Of a DNA stretch of 64,000 nucleotides, positions 23,201 to 34,011 are shown piece by piece; positions within the stretch are counted from its first letter, which is position 1, and each line of letters begins with the position of its first letter. The notes below the pieces were generated by a model. It saw only the letters and a program-made list of their open reading frames with translations, ran no database searches and was not told where the DNA came from. The stretch is from Parascedosporium putredinis (lineage: Eukaryota > Ascomycota > Sordariomycetes > Microascales > Microascaceae). The stretch spans positions 2,170,001-2,234,000 of the forward strand of contig CASHTG010000012.1 in the NCBI GenBank assembly GCA_949357655.1, given 5' to 3'. The translations under genes were made by a program, and so were the position numbers.

Positions 23201-23947
23201 TTGAGGAGAATATAGTAGCGTAAAATAGTGGACGCCCGAGAGGCTAAAACCGTGGCGTTGTGCCCAATCGCCCTCGAAACTCCAAGGTCCGACCACCACG
23301 CCCTTGACACTCAAGCACTGATCATCTCCCATTGTCTGCCACTCGGCATGGCGCCAAACTCGAGGCAACCTGGCCTATGCAGTATACCCGCGGTGGTCGG
23401 CATGGTAACCTTGTTAACCTCTGCATCCCCAGAACCGCAATGTTCCGGCCGGTCTACGTGGCGGGGAAAGAGCAAAGTGTCGGGTGGCTTGAGTCGGAGT
23501 TCCCATTTGAAGCAATAGGAGAAATGGTACATGTAAAGACGGCGGAGAGCGAGGATACAAGCGTTTGGCTATGTAGCAAGTATAGATGGTGCATTGGCTC
23601 ACCTGAGCGTACATTTACACCGGCGTGCATGCGTTTCGTATCGCCTCACATAACTGTATCAATCATTAAAAGACGGACTTTCCAACTGATTCAATCACTA
23701 AAGTCGAATTAAACGGATCCGTGCCAGTATACCCCAAGGGCAACGAGCCTCGCCCTCGGGAATCTTAGACCCCAAAAGCGTAAATTTGCGTTGCGCTTCC
23801 TTCACTATTGCACATTATTAGACACGAGAACTTTCACAAGATCTCTCACGCTATTACCCATCCCAAGTTTGACCATCCATCTAGCGGTCAAGCCCTTGTC
23901 GATGCTATCGATATTTTGGCACCGCCCCGCATACACGTCTGGAGCAA
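20290..23947. other. 3.7-kb stretch with no recognisable gene
   Basis: This is the promoter side of the SUR7 gene followed by sequence without motif-bearing frames. All open frames are below 135 codons, overlap on both strands, and show no splice-consistent extension. The part near 23700-23947 is the 3' flank of the next gene. Confidence 0.5.
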
Positions 23948-24300
23948 TCAAAAGTCTTCCAGGATGCCGCCAAGCCCCTTCTTGGCCTCCCGCCGCTTCT
24001 GGCGCCTCTGCGCATAGTGCCTTGGGCCAATATCCGCGGCCTTTGCCGGCGCGTCACCGTCTTCCTGCAGCTGCCCGCCCGTTTCCCAGTCGGAGAAGCC
24101 ATCTTTCAGGGCTGGCTGGTCGCGGATTGACCGCCTGAGATTTCGGGCCACGAAGGACACCGTATCCGGGGGTCCGGGCCACGGACCGTGAAGAGGGGAG
24201 TCTTCTACGAGCTCCACGTGCTTCTTGGCCATATGGCGTGGGAAGATGTGAATGACAAACTCTTTCGCTAGATCCGAGGCATTTCGAGTCGTTGGCTTGG

Positions 24301-24331
<31 letters not shown>

Positions 24332-24828
24332 TGTCGCCGCTGTTTCCCGTTGCGGCTGCTTGGGTCTTTGTAGGGTCGCAGGACGGGTCGGTGCTGTCGC
24401 TTGGCTCCGTCATCTGAGGTAATGGATGGGCTGAGAGGTCGTTCGGGTCAACCGAGAGCTGATATCTCAATGGGCTGCGGGAAATCAGGCTTCGGGCCGC
24501 CTCCTCAGATTCGGTCAATGACAGGAACGAGGATGGGTTATTCTAGGCACAAAGAAACCAAAAATTAGCAAACGCCGAATCCCCCTGTTTTCCTCGACGG
24601 GGAGCATGTTTCTTAGAAGGCTGATCGTGCTCGTCGTTTCTCCTGCATGGAACAACTAACCCTAATCTTTCGGAAGAAATCGATCCTACAATGCCTCTTG
24701 AGCGCGTGAAGGACAGCGCGGCGCTCAGCAAAGGTGAGAGGCGGGGGCGAAGCCTTGATGAAAATGGTCCTTGGCGCGAACGTGCCAAAGGCAGCATTCG
24801 CGAGGGTGGATCTGGCAGCCATGGGCAC
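23948..24828 (-). CDS. Unknown protein with RRM-like N-terminus, one frameshift in the assembly
   Basis: I do not recognise the family with certainty. Exon 1 runs from 24828 (MPMAARS; the second ATG at 24822 is equally possible) to 24661, and exon 2 from 24542 to 23948, with a 118-bp intron (24543-24660; donor GTTAGT, acceptor CCTAG) that keeps the frame. The segment RTIFIKASP, a helix-like TFAERRAVLHALKR, IDFFRKI, then NPSSFLSLTESEEAARSLI resembles the strand-helix-strand order of an RNA-recognition motif; this is my inference. The C-terminal half begins DLAKEFVIHIFPRHMAKKHVELVED and ends RRQKRREAKKGLGGILEDF. The reading frame changes somewhere between about 24290 and 24420, around a (GTC)n run, so the low-complexity middle may be read as poly-Asp or poly-Thr. 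The length is about 250 residues. Confidence 0.68.
24302..24331. repeat. (GTC)n trinucleotide repeat inside a coding region
   Basis: About nine GTC/GAC units lie in the middle of the unknown gene 23948-24828. Depending on frame they encode Asp or Thr runs. A one-base frame change lies in or near this repeat, which fits slippage during replication or sequencing error. Confidence 0.9.
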
Positions 24829-25421
24829 TCTTCCAGAGGCTCATCATTCCTCAAGCTGGCGCAGGGAGCTAGCGCTCATCGTCTGTAGGTGTGATGGTCA
24901 AGACAAAAGCTCTGCTGGGCGGATCTTGGTCGAAACATGTCGTGGAGTTGGGAAATATTTCTTGCTCAAGGCCCTGCGACGAGGATCTGCCAAAGTTTAA
25001 CCCCGCCAGCCCAACTCTGGGCCTGTCAGAGCCAAAGCTTGGCTGGGACTGCAAAATACGATTATTGGCCAATTGGGGTTACAGCCGGAGCTCTTCCCGC
25101 AAACCCCAGCTCCTCCTTCAAGCAGCACTTGAGCTTGGCCTTTGGACCAAGCATTAAAGATGAAAGACACAATCAAACATCTACAAGTACACGCGAAGAA
25201 CGCAGGCCACGAGTTTTTGATGATTGGTCTATGAGGCCAATAATTTTCTGGAGGCTAAAATCAAGGTGGAATTTCAAGAGATTCGCGTCAAGTTCAATAA
25301 ACCATTCTCCCATTCTCCATTCCCTTCAAAAGGCTACAGGGGCACACCGTCGGGAGCTATCAGAGCGGTTTGCCCGGGTCCGCGGAGCCGAAATATCTTT
25401 CATCAGACATCTTTTGCTCTC
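24829..25421. other. Intergenic region between two minus-strand genes
   Basis: This holds the promoter of the RRM-like gene and the 3' flank of the O-methyltransferase gene. No motif-bearing frame is seen. Confidence 0.55.
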
Positions 25422-26378
25422 TTAGTCCAAGAGCCTTGCAATAGTCAGACCGTCAAATAGGGGAAGCAAGAAAGCAGTGAGGCGAGGGCTGTTCACGACT
25501 TGGTCGTTGAATTGCTTGACAAGCTGGTTCTCGTTGTCGATAGCATACTCTGAGCGGAGGGCGGCTCTGCTTTGCAACCCAAGGGTTGTCGTCACTATCG
25601 TCGGCAATGATCCCACGTCGGAGGACGTTGTCGGCAACAATGAGACCGCCGGGTCGGAGGATGCGGCTTGAAGCCCCGGGCTGGGACCCATCCAGGATGG
25701 CTTGGAGGTAGCCGGGATATCCGGACTTCTCGGCATCAATGAAGATCAGATCGTAGGGCTCCGGTGAAGCGAGCTTAGGAAGCCTTGGAAAAGAAAAACG
25801 AACAAGGAAAACAGAACTCGCATGTTAGCCATAGGCGTCTTGTTTGATTGGTCTTGGGGGCTTCAAGGATCGTTGAGGGATTTCACGTACGAATCGTGAG
25901 CATCGCCCACAATAATTTCAATGTTCTTGACGCCAAGTTTCTGAAACCCCTCCTCGGACAACTTGGCGTACTCGGGACTGTATTCGAGGCCTACGACCTT
26001 GCCATCCGGTCCTACGGCGTGGGACCAAACCAGGGCGGAATACCCCGCGTACACTCCGATCTCGATGACTGTGGCAAAAGCGGCATGTAAGCTTCACAGT
26101 CCGGAGCCAATTGGCCCCCACATGCGGCTAAAGAATGACCCGTCTTTCGCAGGGGAGCGTCGCATACCTCGCTTCGCCTCGATCAACTGGGAGAGCAGCA
26201 CATGGAATTGCGACTGGAAATTCGAGCTCATGTAGCCGGATCTCTCGTGGTTCTGGTCGACCCAGGCATGGTATTCGGTGATGTGCTTCGGAAGCGGGGT
26301 CGAGTGCTCCTGCGAATATGCCGTCACTCTCTCACTCACCTTTTCGTTCGGGTAGAGGGCGGGCGCGTTGGTCTTCAT
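25422..26378 (-). CDS. Class I SAM-dependent O-methyltransferase (caffeoyl-CoA OMT-like), one frameshift in the assembly
   Basis: The enzyme transfers a methyl group from S-adenosylmethionine to a hydroxyl of an unknown small acceptor. Three exons (26378-26168, 26068-25891, 25783-25422) are split by introns of 99 and 107 bp with donors GTATGC and GTACGT. Motif I is VIEIGVYAGYSALVWSHAV with a following acidic GLEYSPEY; then DLIFIDAEKSGYPGYL (metal and SAM region) and PGGLIVADNVLRRG. The start at 26378 (MKTNAPALYPNEKVSER) matches the family N-terminus; an upstream in-frame Met at 26483 looks like leader. Near 25578-25580 an extra base in a C/G run shifts the frame between DDNPW and RSEYAIDNENQLVKQFND; removing it gives 249 residues. 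The gene is not next to polyketide, peptide or terpene synthase genes, so a cluster role is not supported. Confidence 0.88.
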
Positions 26379-28339
26379 GGTGGTTGCAATGAATCGGCGT
26401 TGCTCGGGGAGGCGTAGAAAAAAATCAACTGCAGCGGTGACGGAATTTCCCAGGAAAGGAAAGGTGTTGTCGGGGTACAGCACCGGCTCTCTATTTTATA
26501 TAGCGAGTTGGACAGAGGCGGGGTTGGTGATGTTGATGCTTTTCGAATCCATCCACTTGGTGATGTCGACATCCCCACGAGCTTTTGTATCAGGTTTGAG
26601 TCACGCACGCCAGCGCACGTTATTAGTCAACCCCTAAAATGACATGAGCACCAACACCCTCAACCGAGTTCAAAAGGGCGCGAGATCCGATATGCGGCAC
26701 TTTGTTCGCCCAGCGAGTTTCCCGGATTCCCCCATCCCCCTTGTGGTGCTCTCCATTCGTGCTCGACCCCTTCCCCGTCTTTCGACGCAAGCCCTCGCTA
26801 GCGGCCCCGCCTTTGGACCCCCGAGGCCGGAAGCACGAGGCACATCCCCACAATTGCCAGCACGAACGCCAATTTGTGCCGGTCATCCGGCCGGTTCGCT
26901 GGCGGTTGAGAATCATACGAGACGCGTCTTGTCGCAATATCGTAGACGGGGCCAGCCGGTGCCGATTCAATGGCGCGGCGCCTGTCCGTGGGCTCCCGGT
27001 CGCCCTTGGAGCCGTCCTCTGGTTTACTAGTAGTTTTCCTTGATCGAGTACGGTCGTGTGATTCCTGAGGTAGCACTTCACTCCCTATCTTGAGATTCGC
27101 CTTCTGGTGGTGGTCTGGATTATTGCGAAAGCTCGCGCAGCTCGTCTCCGGAATAATATCGTCATGTGTTGATGAACGGGGCCTGTGCCGACGTCCTTCG
27201 GAGAAACTTGAGCCCTTTTCCCCAAGGCTATGGTCACACATGTGAGTATGCTGTCCGTAGGAAGAGATGCCATCCCGTCGGGTTATCACGCTTGCCTCGT
27301 TTGGCGCGGCGCTTCGAGGTGGTACATCGTGGTTTTGAGGAAAGCTTGCGCCAAATGTTGGGGGATGGCTTGGAGAGTGATGTCCTGTAACAGCCCAAGG
27401 GAGGCTACCGCTGCAGCGCCAAGGCATCCTAGCCATATCAAGCTCTGGAAGTTCCACATGCTGAACCGACATAGCAGCCGGCTCGAGTATCCCGATGCGA
27501 AGGGTTTCTATACAATGCTCGGCGCCGCGATGGGCGGACATGGGTTATAAACTAGCGTATCACTGAAAAATGAGGCCCTGGGTGCTGGGAAACCGTAAGA
27601 GCACCAACAAAGTTTAAGATGGCTGGCTCTTTGGGCCAACATGAGGCCATCCATGAATGTTGTTAGTCCCGTGCTGGGCTATCGAAGGAGGGTAGGAAGG
27701 CTAATACGGCTCCTCTCATGTAGCTCCCAGACCGCGCCCACAATCCGTCCGTAGGCAGGCACTTTAAAAGGGGGTTTTCGTTCTGAGACCAGCACATGCT
27801 GCTTGATATCAAAGGCAACTCACGGAAAAGAACGCCCTCCTCTTCATACACCAATCCGCCGGGACCGGAATTCTGGTAGTTTATAGACTGGGAAGTATAT
27901 CGGGAAGAACATAATATAGCCTCACATATCACATCTTACCGCCACTCTGATATCCTAACACTGACGGGCCGCGCTAGGTTGAACGCAAACTGGGCCGGGC
28001 TGTGATTAATATTCAGGGGCGCACCGAACGAATATACGGGATAGAGAGGCTGTGTGTGTTGTGGGAATGCCAATATTGTTCGTTGAAAACATCTACTCTT
28101 TTGTTTTTCCCCATCTCTACTTCTGCTAGCTCACCCTCAGCTATATCAAAGCACAAATCATCTAGTCTCCGATACCAATGGGTCCGCCTCGCTGGTAAGA
28201 ATAAACAAGAGGTTTTTTGTTTAAAAAAATAAAAGAGCAAATGGTAACTCGAAGAACTAGAGGAGAAAATAAAAACACAAGGGGAGCGTAGGCTCCACAA
28301 CCCAATGCCTTTCGGACGAACTCGGGAGAACGACGTTTC
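26379..28339. other. 2-kb stretch with no secure gene
   Basis: A 247-codon minus-strand frame (26798-27541) has a possible single membrane span, KLAFVLAIVGMCLVLPASG, near its end. A second frame over 27300-27480 also reads like a membrane segment. The two conflict and neither has a splice-supported start, so the region is left uncalled although a frameshifted membrane-protein gene is possible. 27550-28339 shows nothing except the 3' flank of ORM1. Confidence 0.45.
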
Positions 28340-29127
28340 TTATTCCTCGGGGATACTCGAGAAGAAGCCTACTCGCATTCGGTGACTCTATAATTCAAGG
28401 CATGCGTTAGCTATCAAATGGCCCCTGATGTTGCATAGCGGGGATTGCGCTGGAACAAGCCACATACAAAGGGGAGTTTAGGGATGATGACCCCCATGAC
28501 AGCAAGGAAGTTGATGATAAAGTACGCCAAGTCGTAGTGCGTGTAGTGTGTGCTAAGCAAGAACAGCGCGATAGGGACGCCAAGCAGGAACTTTTTGGCT
28601 GGTGTGTACTGGGCGCCGTTGTCGATCTGCTCCCACATGTTGAGGTTGTCAAAGGCGCCACCGTTGAACTCGAAGGGTACGCCTCGCACATAATGGAACA
28701 TGATATATGACCCAAACATGTATGTGATATTGGTCAGTGTCCACGACGTCTCTTGCGAGACTCCGGGTATGATGTCATAAAATATTTTAAGGCACGCAAT
28801 TAGGACGAAGTGAATTGTCCAGGCACCTACACCACGCCGGTAATATTAGTAACAAGGTAGCTATCAGGAGAATCCGAACGCATAAAAGCGAACTTCGGAT
28901 ACGAGGGCGCGGGGAGGGGAGAGGGATGGGTGTTTTAAGAGGGGTGGCTAGCTGTCGGTTGTCGGGCGATGGAAAAGGGGCGCATTACCCTTGGCATTCA
29001 CCCAGTCTGCATTGAGATTGGGAACAACAGCCTGATCGCTGATCTGTTCTAGAGTTTCCTGAGGCTCATGGTAGACCTGGAGAATGCTGCTAGATCTCCT
29101 CCTTCGGGTCGTCTTTTGCTCCGGCAT
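28340..29127 (-). CDS. ORM1: ORM1/ORMDL family regulator of sphingolipid synthesis
   Basis: ORM proteins sit in the ER membrane and hold serine palmitoyltransferase in check. Three exons (29127-28989, 28826-28468, 28387-28340) joined across introns of 162 and 80 bp encode 181 residues with no frameshift. The N-terminus MPEQKTTRRRRSSSILQVYHEP carries a Ser triplet after four Arg, like the Ypk1-type phosphorylation sites known in yeast Orm1/2. Then come NLNADWVNAKG, AWTIHFVLIACLKIFYDIIPG (span 1), TSWTLTNITYMFGSYIMFHYVRG, the signature GVPFEF with NLNMWEQID, FLLGVPIALFLLSTHYT and LAYFIINFLAVMGVIIPKLP. The 48-base last exon encodes SHRMRVGFFSSIPEE and is missed if the intron at 28388-28467 (donor GTATGT) is read through. 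This is a very secure call. Confidence 0.96.
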
Positions 29128-31611
29128 GGTGTTATACGTACTTCCTACGCGTGGCTGCTTCGTACCCACGTCGTAGGAGACGGTTCGAGGAAGGACAATT
29201 GGGGAAGACAGTTTGGCGGTATTGGCGCTGGCGAGTTGGGAGAGCCGGACCCGATGGAACAGCTAGAAGTCGATCGAAGGGAGGTTTCGACGTCGAGTTG
29301 AGGGCAAATTGAGGCTCGGTTCGGCCAACTTGTCGTTCGCTGAACCAGACTAATCATGCGCTAACCCGAAAAGGAGGGGCGTTGAGGAAAGGTGTTCGCA
29401 AAATGGGGTCGAGAGATTCAATCGGCGTGTTTTTCCCCCTTCTTCCTCCGTTGCGATGCTGGACTCGATCGGCTATCGACGTGGTTTCGGGGATGGACGG
29501 GACGCCTCAAAGGCCGTTCGAAAGTTCGGGTGGGTGGTCTCGTGAACCGACGTTTTTGGGTCGCGAGAATGACGCACAGGCAATTGAATGGAACGCGAGG
29601 GCCTATCAAGAGGTTGCTAATGCGAATTACTTGACAGGAAGAGGTAGGGCCTGCCAGCGGGAGGTTTCGAGTTCGAACGAGTAGGGAGGGGATTGTTTTT
29701 TTCGTGTGTGACGAATGCTAGAGGAAGCCAGCTACCGCAGCATTTGGTAAAAATCGGGGTCGAACGAGCGAATGTGAAGAGGTAGCAAGCGGAAGCTTGG
29801 AGGTTTCTGGAGAAGAAGGTTGCAAAGTAAGGTAAAACAAGGCAGGAGTGGGCACGAGGGTACCTGTCTGAATATTTTATTACGGTTTGAACAGAGTCGC
29901 ACATGGTCGCATTATGAAAGGACGAAGTGGACACGAAGTGTCAAATGACAGGGGTCACAGCCGCTATTGCTCCCTTGTGGCTGATAGCTATCGCCTAAAA
30001 ACCCAGGGTAGCCACTACCATCTGGCGCTGGGAGTCCGCTAAAACAGCCGTTGGAGCCCCTTTTGAGGCGAAGTTAATGGCCTGCCCCATAAAAGGGAGT
30101 CAATCACCGAGGATTCTGTTGGCCTGAAGCTTTTCTGATTTGATCGATTCCGGCGATCCGTTGTGCTGACGCAATCTCCCGGAGATCACGGTACTCTTTT
30201 CGCAGCACTCGGAGAATACTGCCTCTATCTATCTGCCTCCAGCCTATTGTTTCGGCTACCCTGTCCGTCATTCGAATCATGCCCGTCATGCTGTCTCGGG
30301 AACCAGATCACTGTTTTTGAACCTGCAGCCGCGACTTGGGGCTGATGGAATTCGTGAGAAAACCCCTTAAAGGTCCCGGAAACAGTAATATACGGATGGG
30401 TAATAATAGGCTTTTATTGAGGTTCGTAGCTGCAGTAATGGGAAAGGGGTGGGGGCAAGGGCAGAGAGTGACAGGCGAGGGATTCCTTGGTTTGGATGAC
30501 TGTCGCGTGTATGAACGGAGAGCGGTTTGAGGGAGAGGGCATCAAGCATGTGCTTCGTTCCTCGTATGTCCTTACCGTGATGGCCCCTCTGATGAATTGG
30601 AGCCTATTGACTTGGCCTCCTGTTTTTTGACCGGCACCGCGTTTTTCTCGTCAGTTCTTGATTCTGGGCCCCTTCTATGTTCGCCGTAATGGTGCCATTC
30701 CATGTCACATCCTGGGCGATTCTTCAGTCGTGCGCTGATATTAGATCCTTTGCACCTCTCCTCTTAATTTCAAGAGAATGAGTTCATTTCATAGGTAGCC
30801 TCGAAAGGCACCTAATGCGTTCAATCAGGACCCATGATACCGAGTAAAGTCATGGAATATAATTTTATACATCAATACATTTGTTCCCTTTTGCTCTGGT
30901 GATAGGAGCTCTGGGCATCACCTTGCTCACCTCAGGCGCAATTGGAGGCAGATTGATGCGACTGGCCAAATTGAAGAATAATGGTGCCCCTTCGGGGGCT
31001 TCAATAATACTGTATGCCGTAGGTGGACCTCAGTGCAGTGGCACTGGCACAGTGTTCTTGGAGGCACGTGACTGGATGTGCTATTCAGTCCATGCACTGA
31101 TCGATGAGCCTTCGGCCCACCCGTCACTTGAGGAAGAGAGGCGCAACTGAAGCTCGCCATGCTTACATAACAAGCGCCAAGGCTTGGCTCTTTGAAGCTT
31201 TGGGTCAGAGACGAATTCGCATCGCACATCAAGGATTTTCAAGATGAAGCGACCTGCTTCCATATTACCCTTTGTGAGAATATAAGCGGCGGTTCTTCTC
31301 ATTTTGGATCTTGATCTTTATCAATTATCGCTCCTTTATCATTTTGCTTTGCATAAAGACCTAAGCTAGAGAGGGAAAAGTTTGCGTGAAGATCTTTCAT
31401 CTGGCAGCGCCGAGCGCCACGCGCCGCGCGATAGCAGCAAAGACACTCTATAGCAAGTGTACTGGCCGCCTGGATCTTCCACCAACGCCGACTTGGCAAA
31501 GACCCAAGGTATCTCTTGCCCAGTTCCTCGCCGGACTTCTCTACCCACCGACTGTGCCGTTGCAAAGGGTAACTTAGGTCTTTCGACCTGGGGCTGCCTT
31601 TGGTGTCTGCC
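29128..31611. other. Divergent promoter region of ORM1 and the AIR-type gene
   Basis: This 2.5-kb region lies between two divergent genes. Scattered frames below 140 codons show no motif. An 89-codon plus-strand frame at 30881-31150 starts with a hydrophobic MFPFALVIGALGITLLTSG but lacks any other support. No gene is called. Confidence 0.5.
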
Positions 31612-34011
31612 ATGAGCGGGTCCGCAGAGTTGTTGCCCGCTCCCACTACCATTGTTGGTAATGGAAATCCCAACAATGATGGGGCGTTGAATAACGGCCT
31701 CCAAGTGGCCAAAAGAGACCGCTATCGGTGGAACCTTCAGAAGACAGTAATGTCGATCTACAGACCCAAGATGTGCGGTCGAAGCGAGCCCGGACGGGCA
31801 GCCCTTCGAGTGGCTTAAACCATGGACAAGGGCAGCCGCAACCCGACACCAAGGGTGCGATTCATGCTATGGGATCTGGAGAAGCAGACAACATGGATGA
31901 GGCGAGCCTCAATAGTGGCAGCGAAGAAGGCGAGGTCTTTGAAGCCGAGGCGTTATCGGGGGATATCTGTGAAGATCCGGACGACAGCGAGAGTGATCAG
32001 ACGGGCGGTGAGGAAGCCGGAGAAGACGATGAAGACGGCGACGAAGAAAACGGAGGAGAAGACAAAAAAGCAGGCGAAGAAGAGGATGGAGAAGATGAAG
32101 AAGAAGATGATAGTGAAGAAGGTGAAGAGGCCAGTGATGGTGGAGTTGAAGAAAACTGCAGCAATCTGGATTCTGAAAGAATTGCAGGTGAACCTGCTGA
32201 ATCACTTCAAGGAAGCAGGTGTGATTCGGAAGATGAGGAAGGCGCGGCCAGATCCATCTCCCACTCACCTTCCTCTGAATCATCTAATTCACCTCCACAG
32301 ACTTCTGGCTGGAACAGGGGAATCACTTCTGGGCAAGTGCGTATATCCCTTGGTTTAGGAGCTAAACCAGCTCCTGTTGCACCAGTGGTCAAAGGCATCA
32401 CATCAACAGGCATACAAAACGGAGCGATTCCTCCCCAGCCACTACACACCCAACAACCCTACGACTGCATTCTCCCAAAGTCCAAAGTCTCCCTACAGCT
32501 ACCGATCCTTGACGATAGGAAAAGACACGACTCTTGGAAAGTTAGATTCGAAGCATGGGCAGCTGCTCTCGCGGATCTCAATGCTGAGAAAGCCCCTTCA
32601 CTGATCAAATCACCCTTGAAGCGTACAATTTTTATATAGACCGGGTATCTGGCATCCACAGCAAGAAGAAAAGGCCCGCAAAGGAGGCGGCGAAAGCGGT
32701 GCTTCAAAGCACAAAGTCAACCCCTCCCTCAACGGGGTAGCAGAAGTTTCTACGATCGCTTCCCCAAACCTATCTACTATCACCCAGAACGGAACCATGC
32801 CTCCCAAAATCACACAGGGTAAACCGGTTAGCGGGGAACAGCACCAGGCGCAAGGGCTTCTTACAGCGGCTGACTGGGCCCGCGCTCTCGACGGCGGCGA
32901 TTCTCAGCCCTCATCTGCCAATATCAGCTCCAAGACGGCTGCCGCCCCTCCCCCTTCCCTGCACGCTTGCAGAGTTGCGTTCCTCAGTGCCCAGTGGTAG
33001 CGAGGAGTCCAAGCAGAAAATCCGGTATTTCCCGGGCCTCAGGCCGGCCACAGATGCATGTGTTCTGTGCCTACAACTCGGCCACAAGGCCGACGGGTGT
33101 CAAGCCAACTTGTGCACTCAGTGCGAAGACCCTGAGAAACATTTGTCGTACGTCTGTCCAAGAAAGCAACGATGCACGAGGTGCCGCATGACTGGACACG
33201 GCCCCGATAACTGTTTAGAGGAGAAGCCCAATCCCCACCGGGACCAAGATATTCGATGTGTCCATTGCGAATCACCCAGCCATCGAGACGAGCGATGCGA
33301 TACTCTATGGCGAACCTTTGACTATGGAAACCTCGACAAAAAGTCGGCTCTATTCTCGCCTTTGCTCGCTGTGCGGTGAAGAGGGCCATTACGTTTCGGA
33401 CTGCTCTCGAAATGGCGCTCTCTACGAGACCAAGACCTGGAGGCTGGAGACGTTACAGAAGTGTGTCGACAAGACTTCTCGCCAAGGACCTATCTCGGAG
33501 TTCAAATCCATCACACTTACTGCTACTCCTCGTGCCCCGTATGAGATGCGGCGGCCTGAGCTTGTGGGGAAGACATTCAACAACATCTCTTTCGACTCGG
33601 ACGACTCAGACGAGGCCAATTTCTTAGCAGATCGCGTCCAGCCGAAGAAGCCCTTGGGTCGTATCGACCTTTCGACCAACATTCAGTTCGCCGATACTTC
33701 CAACCCCGCCCCCATCTCGCCAGCTCCACGCCCCCGCAGGGTCCGGCTGCAGGAGGCCGGCCATCGGACAGCCGCCGTTCGATGCACCCACTGCCCCCAC
33801 GGCCACAGGTACCGGCTGCTCCTCCCCGACGCGGCGGCTTTCACAATGTGCCCCTCCACCAGGGCTTCATAGGAATGAGACCCAGGGCAGCAACGGTAGA
33901 AATTCGTCCAACGGCGGCAGCTCACGAGGTAGTCGAGATAAAGGTTCTCGTCGAGGAGGCCGACGAGGTGGTGGATTCCGTGGGAGCCGTGGTGGTAGTG
34001 GCGGGTGGTAG
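31612..34011 (+). CDS. AIR1: AIR1/AIR2-type zinc-knuckle protein of the TRAMP complex, seven frameshifts in the assembly
   Basis: Air proteins are the RNA-binding subunits of the nuclear TRAMP polyadenylation complex that feeds RNA to the exosome. The call rests on five zinc knuckles in the Air order: CVLCLQLGHKADGC, CTQCEDPEKHLSYVC (with the extra spacer residue also seen in yeast Air knuckle 2), CTRCRMTGHGPDNC, CVHCESPSHRDERC followed by LWR, and CSLCGEEGHYVSDC. N-terminal to these are a basic KRART segment, a long Glu/Asp run (31960-32170) and Ser-rich linkers; the C-terminus is RGG-rich (GSRRGGRRGGGFRGSRGG) and ends GGW. It is larger than yeast Air1/2, about 800 residues. Frameshifts: losses near 31709, 32601, 32734-32737, 33731-33735 and 33862-33864; gains near 32950-32954 and 33338-33342. 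Undoing all seven restores a multiple of three. No intron is needed. Confidence 0.9.

Noticed and set aside
24543..24854. 103-codon minus-strand frame over the RRM-like gene's first exon
   Set aside because: It reads exon 1 in a different frame and through the intron; the spliced frame starting MPMAARS gives the coherent protein.
25422..26378. O-methyltransferase as part of a secondary-metabolite cluster
   Set aside because: The neighbours are an RRM-like protein, ORM1 and uncalled sequence; no synthase, P450, transporter or regulator gene is visible nearby.
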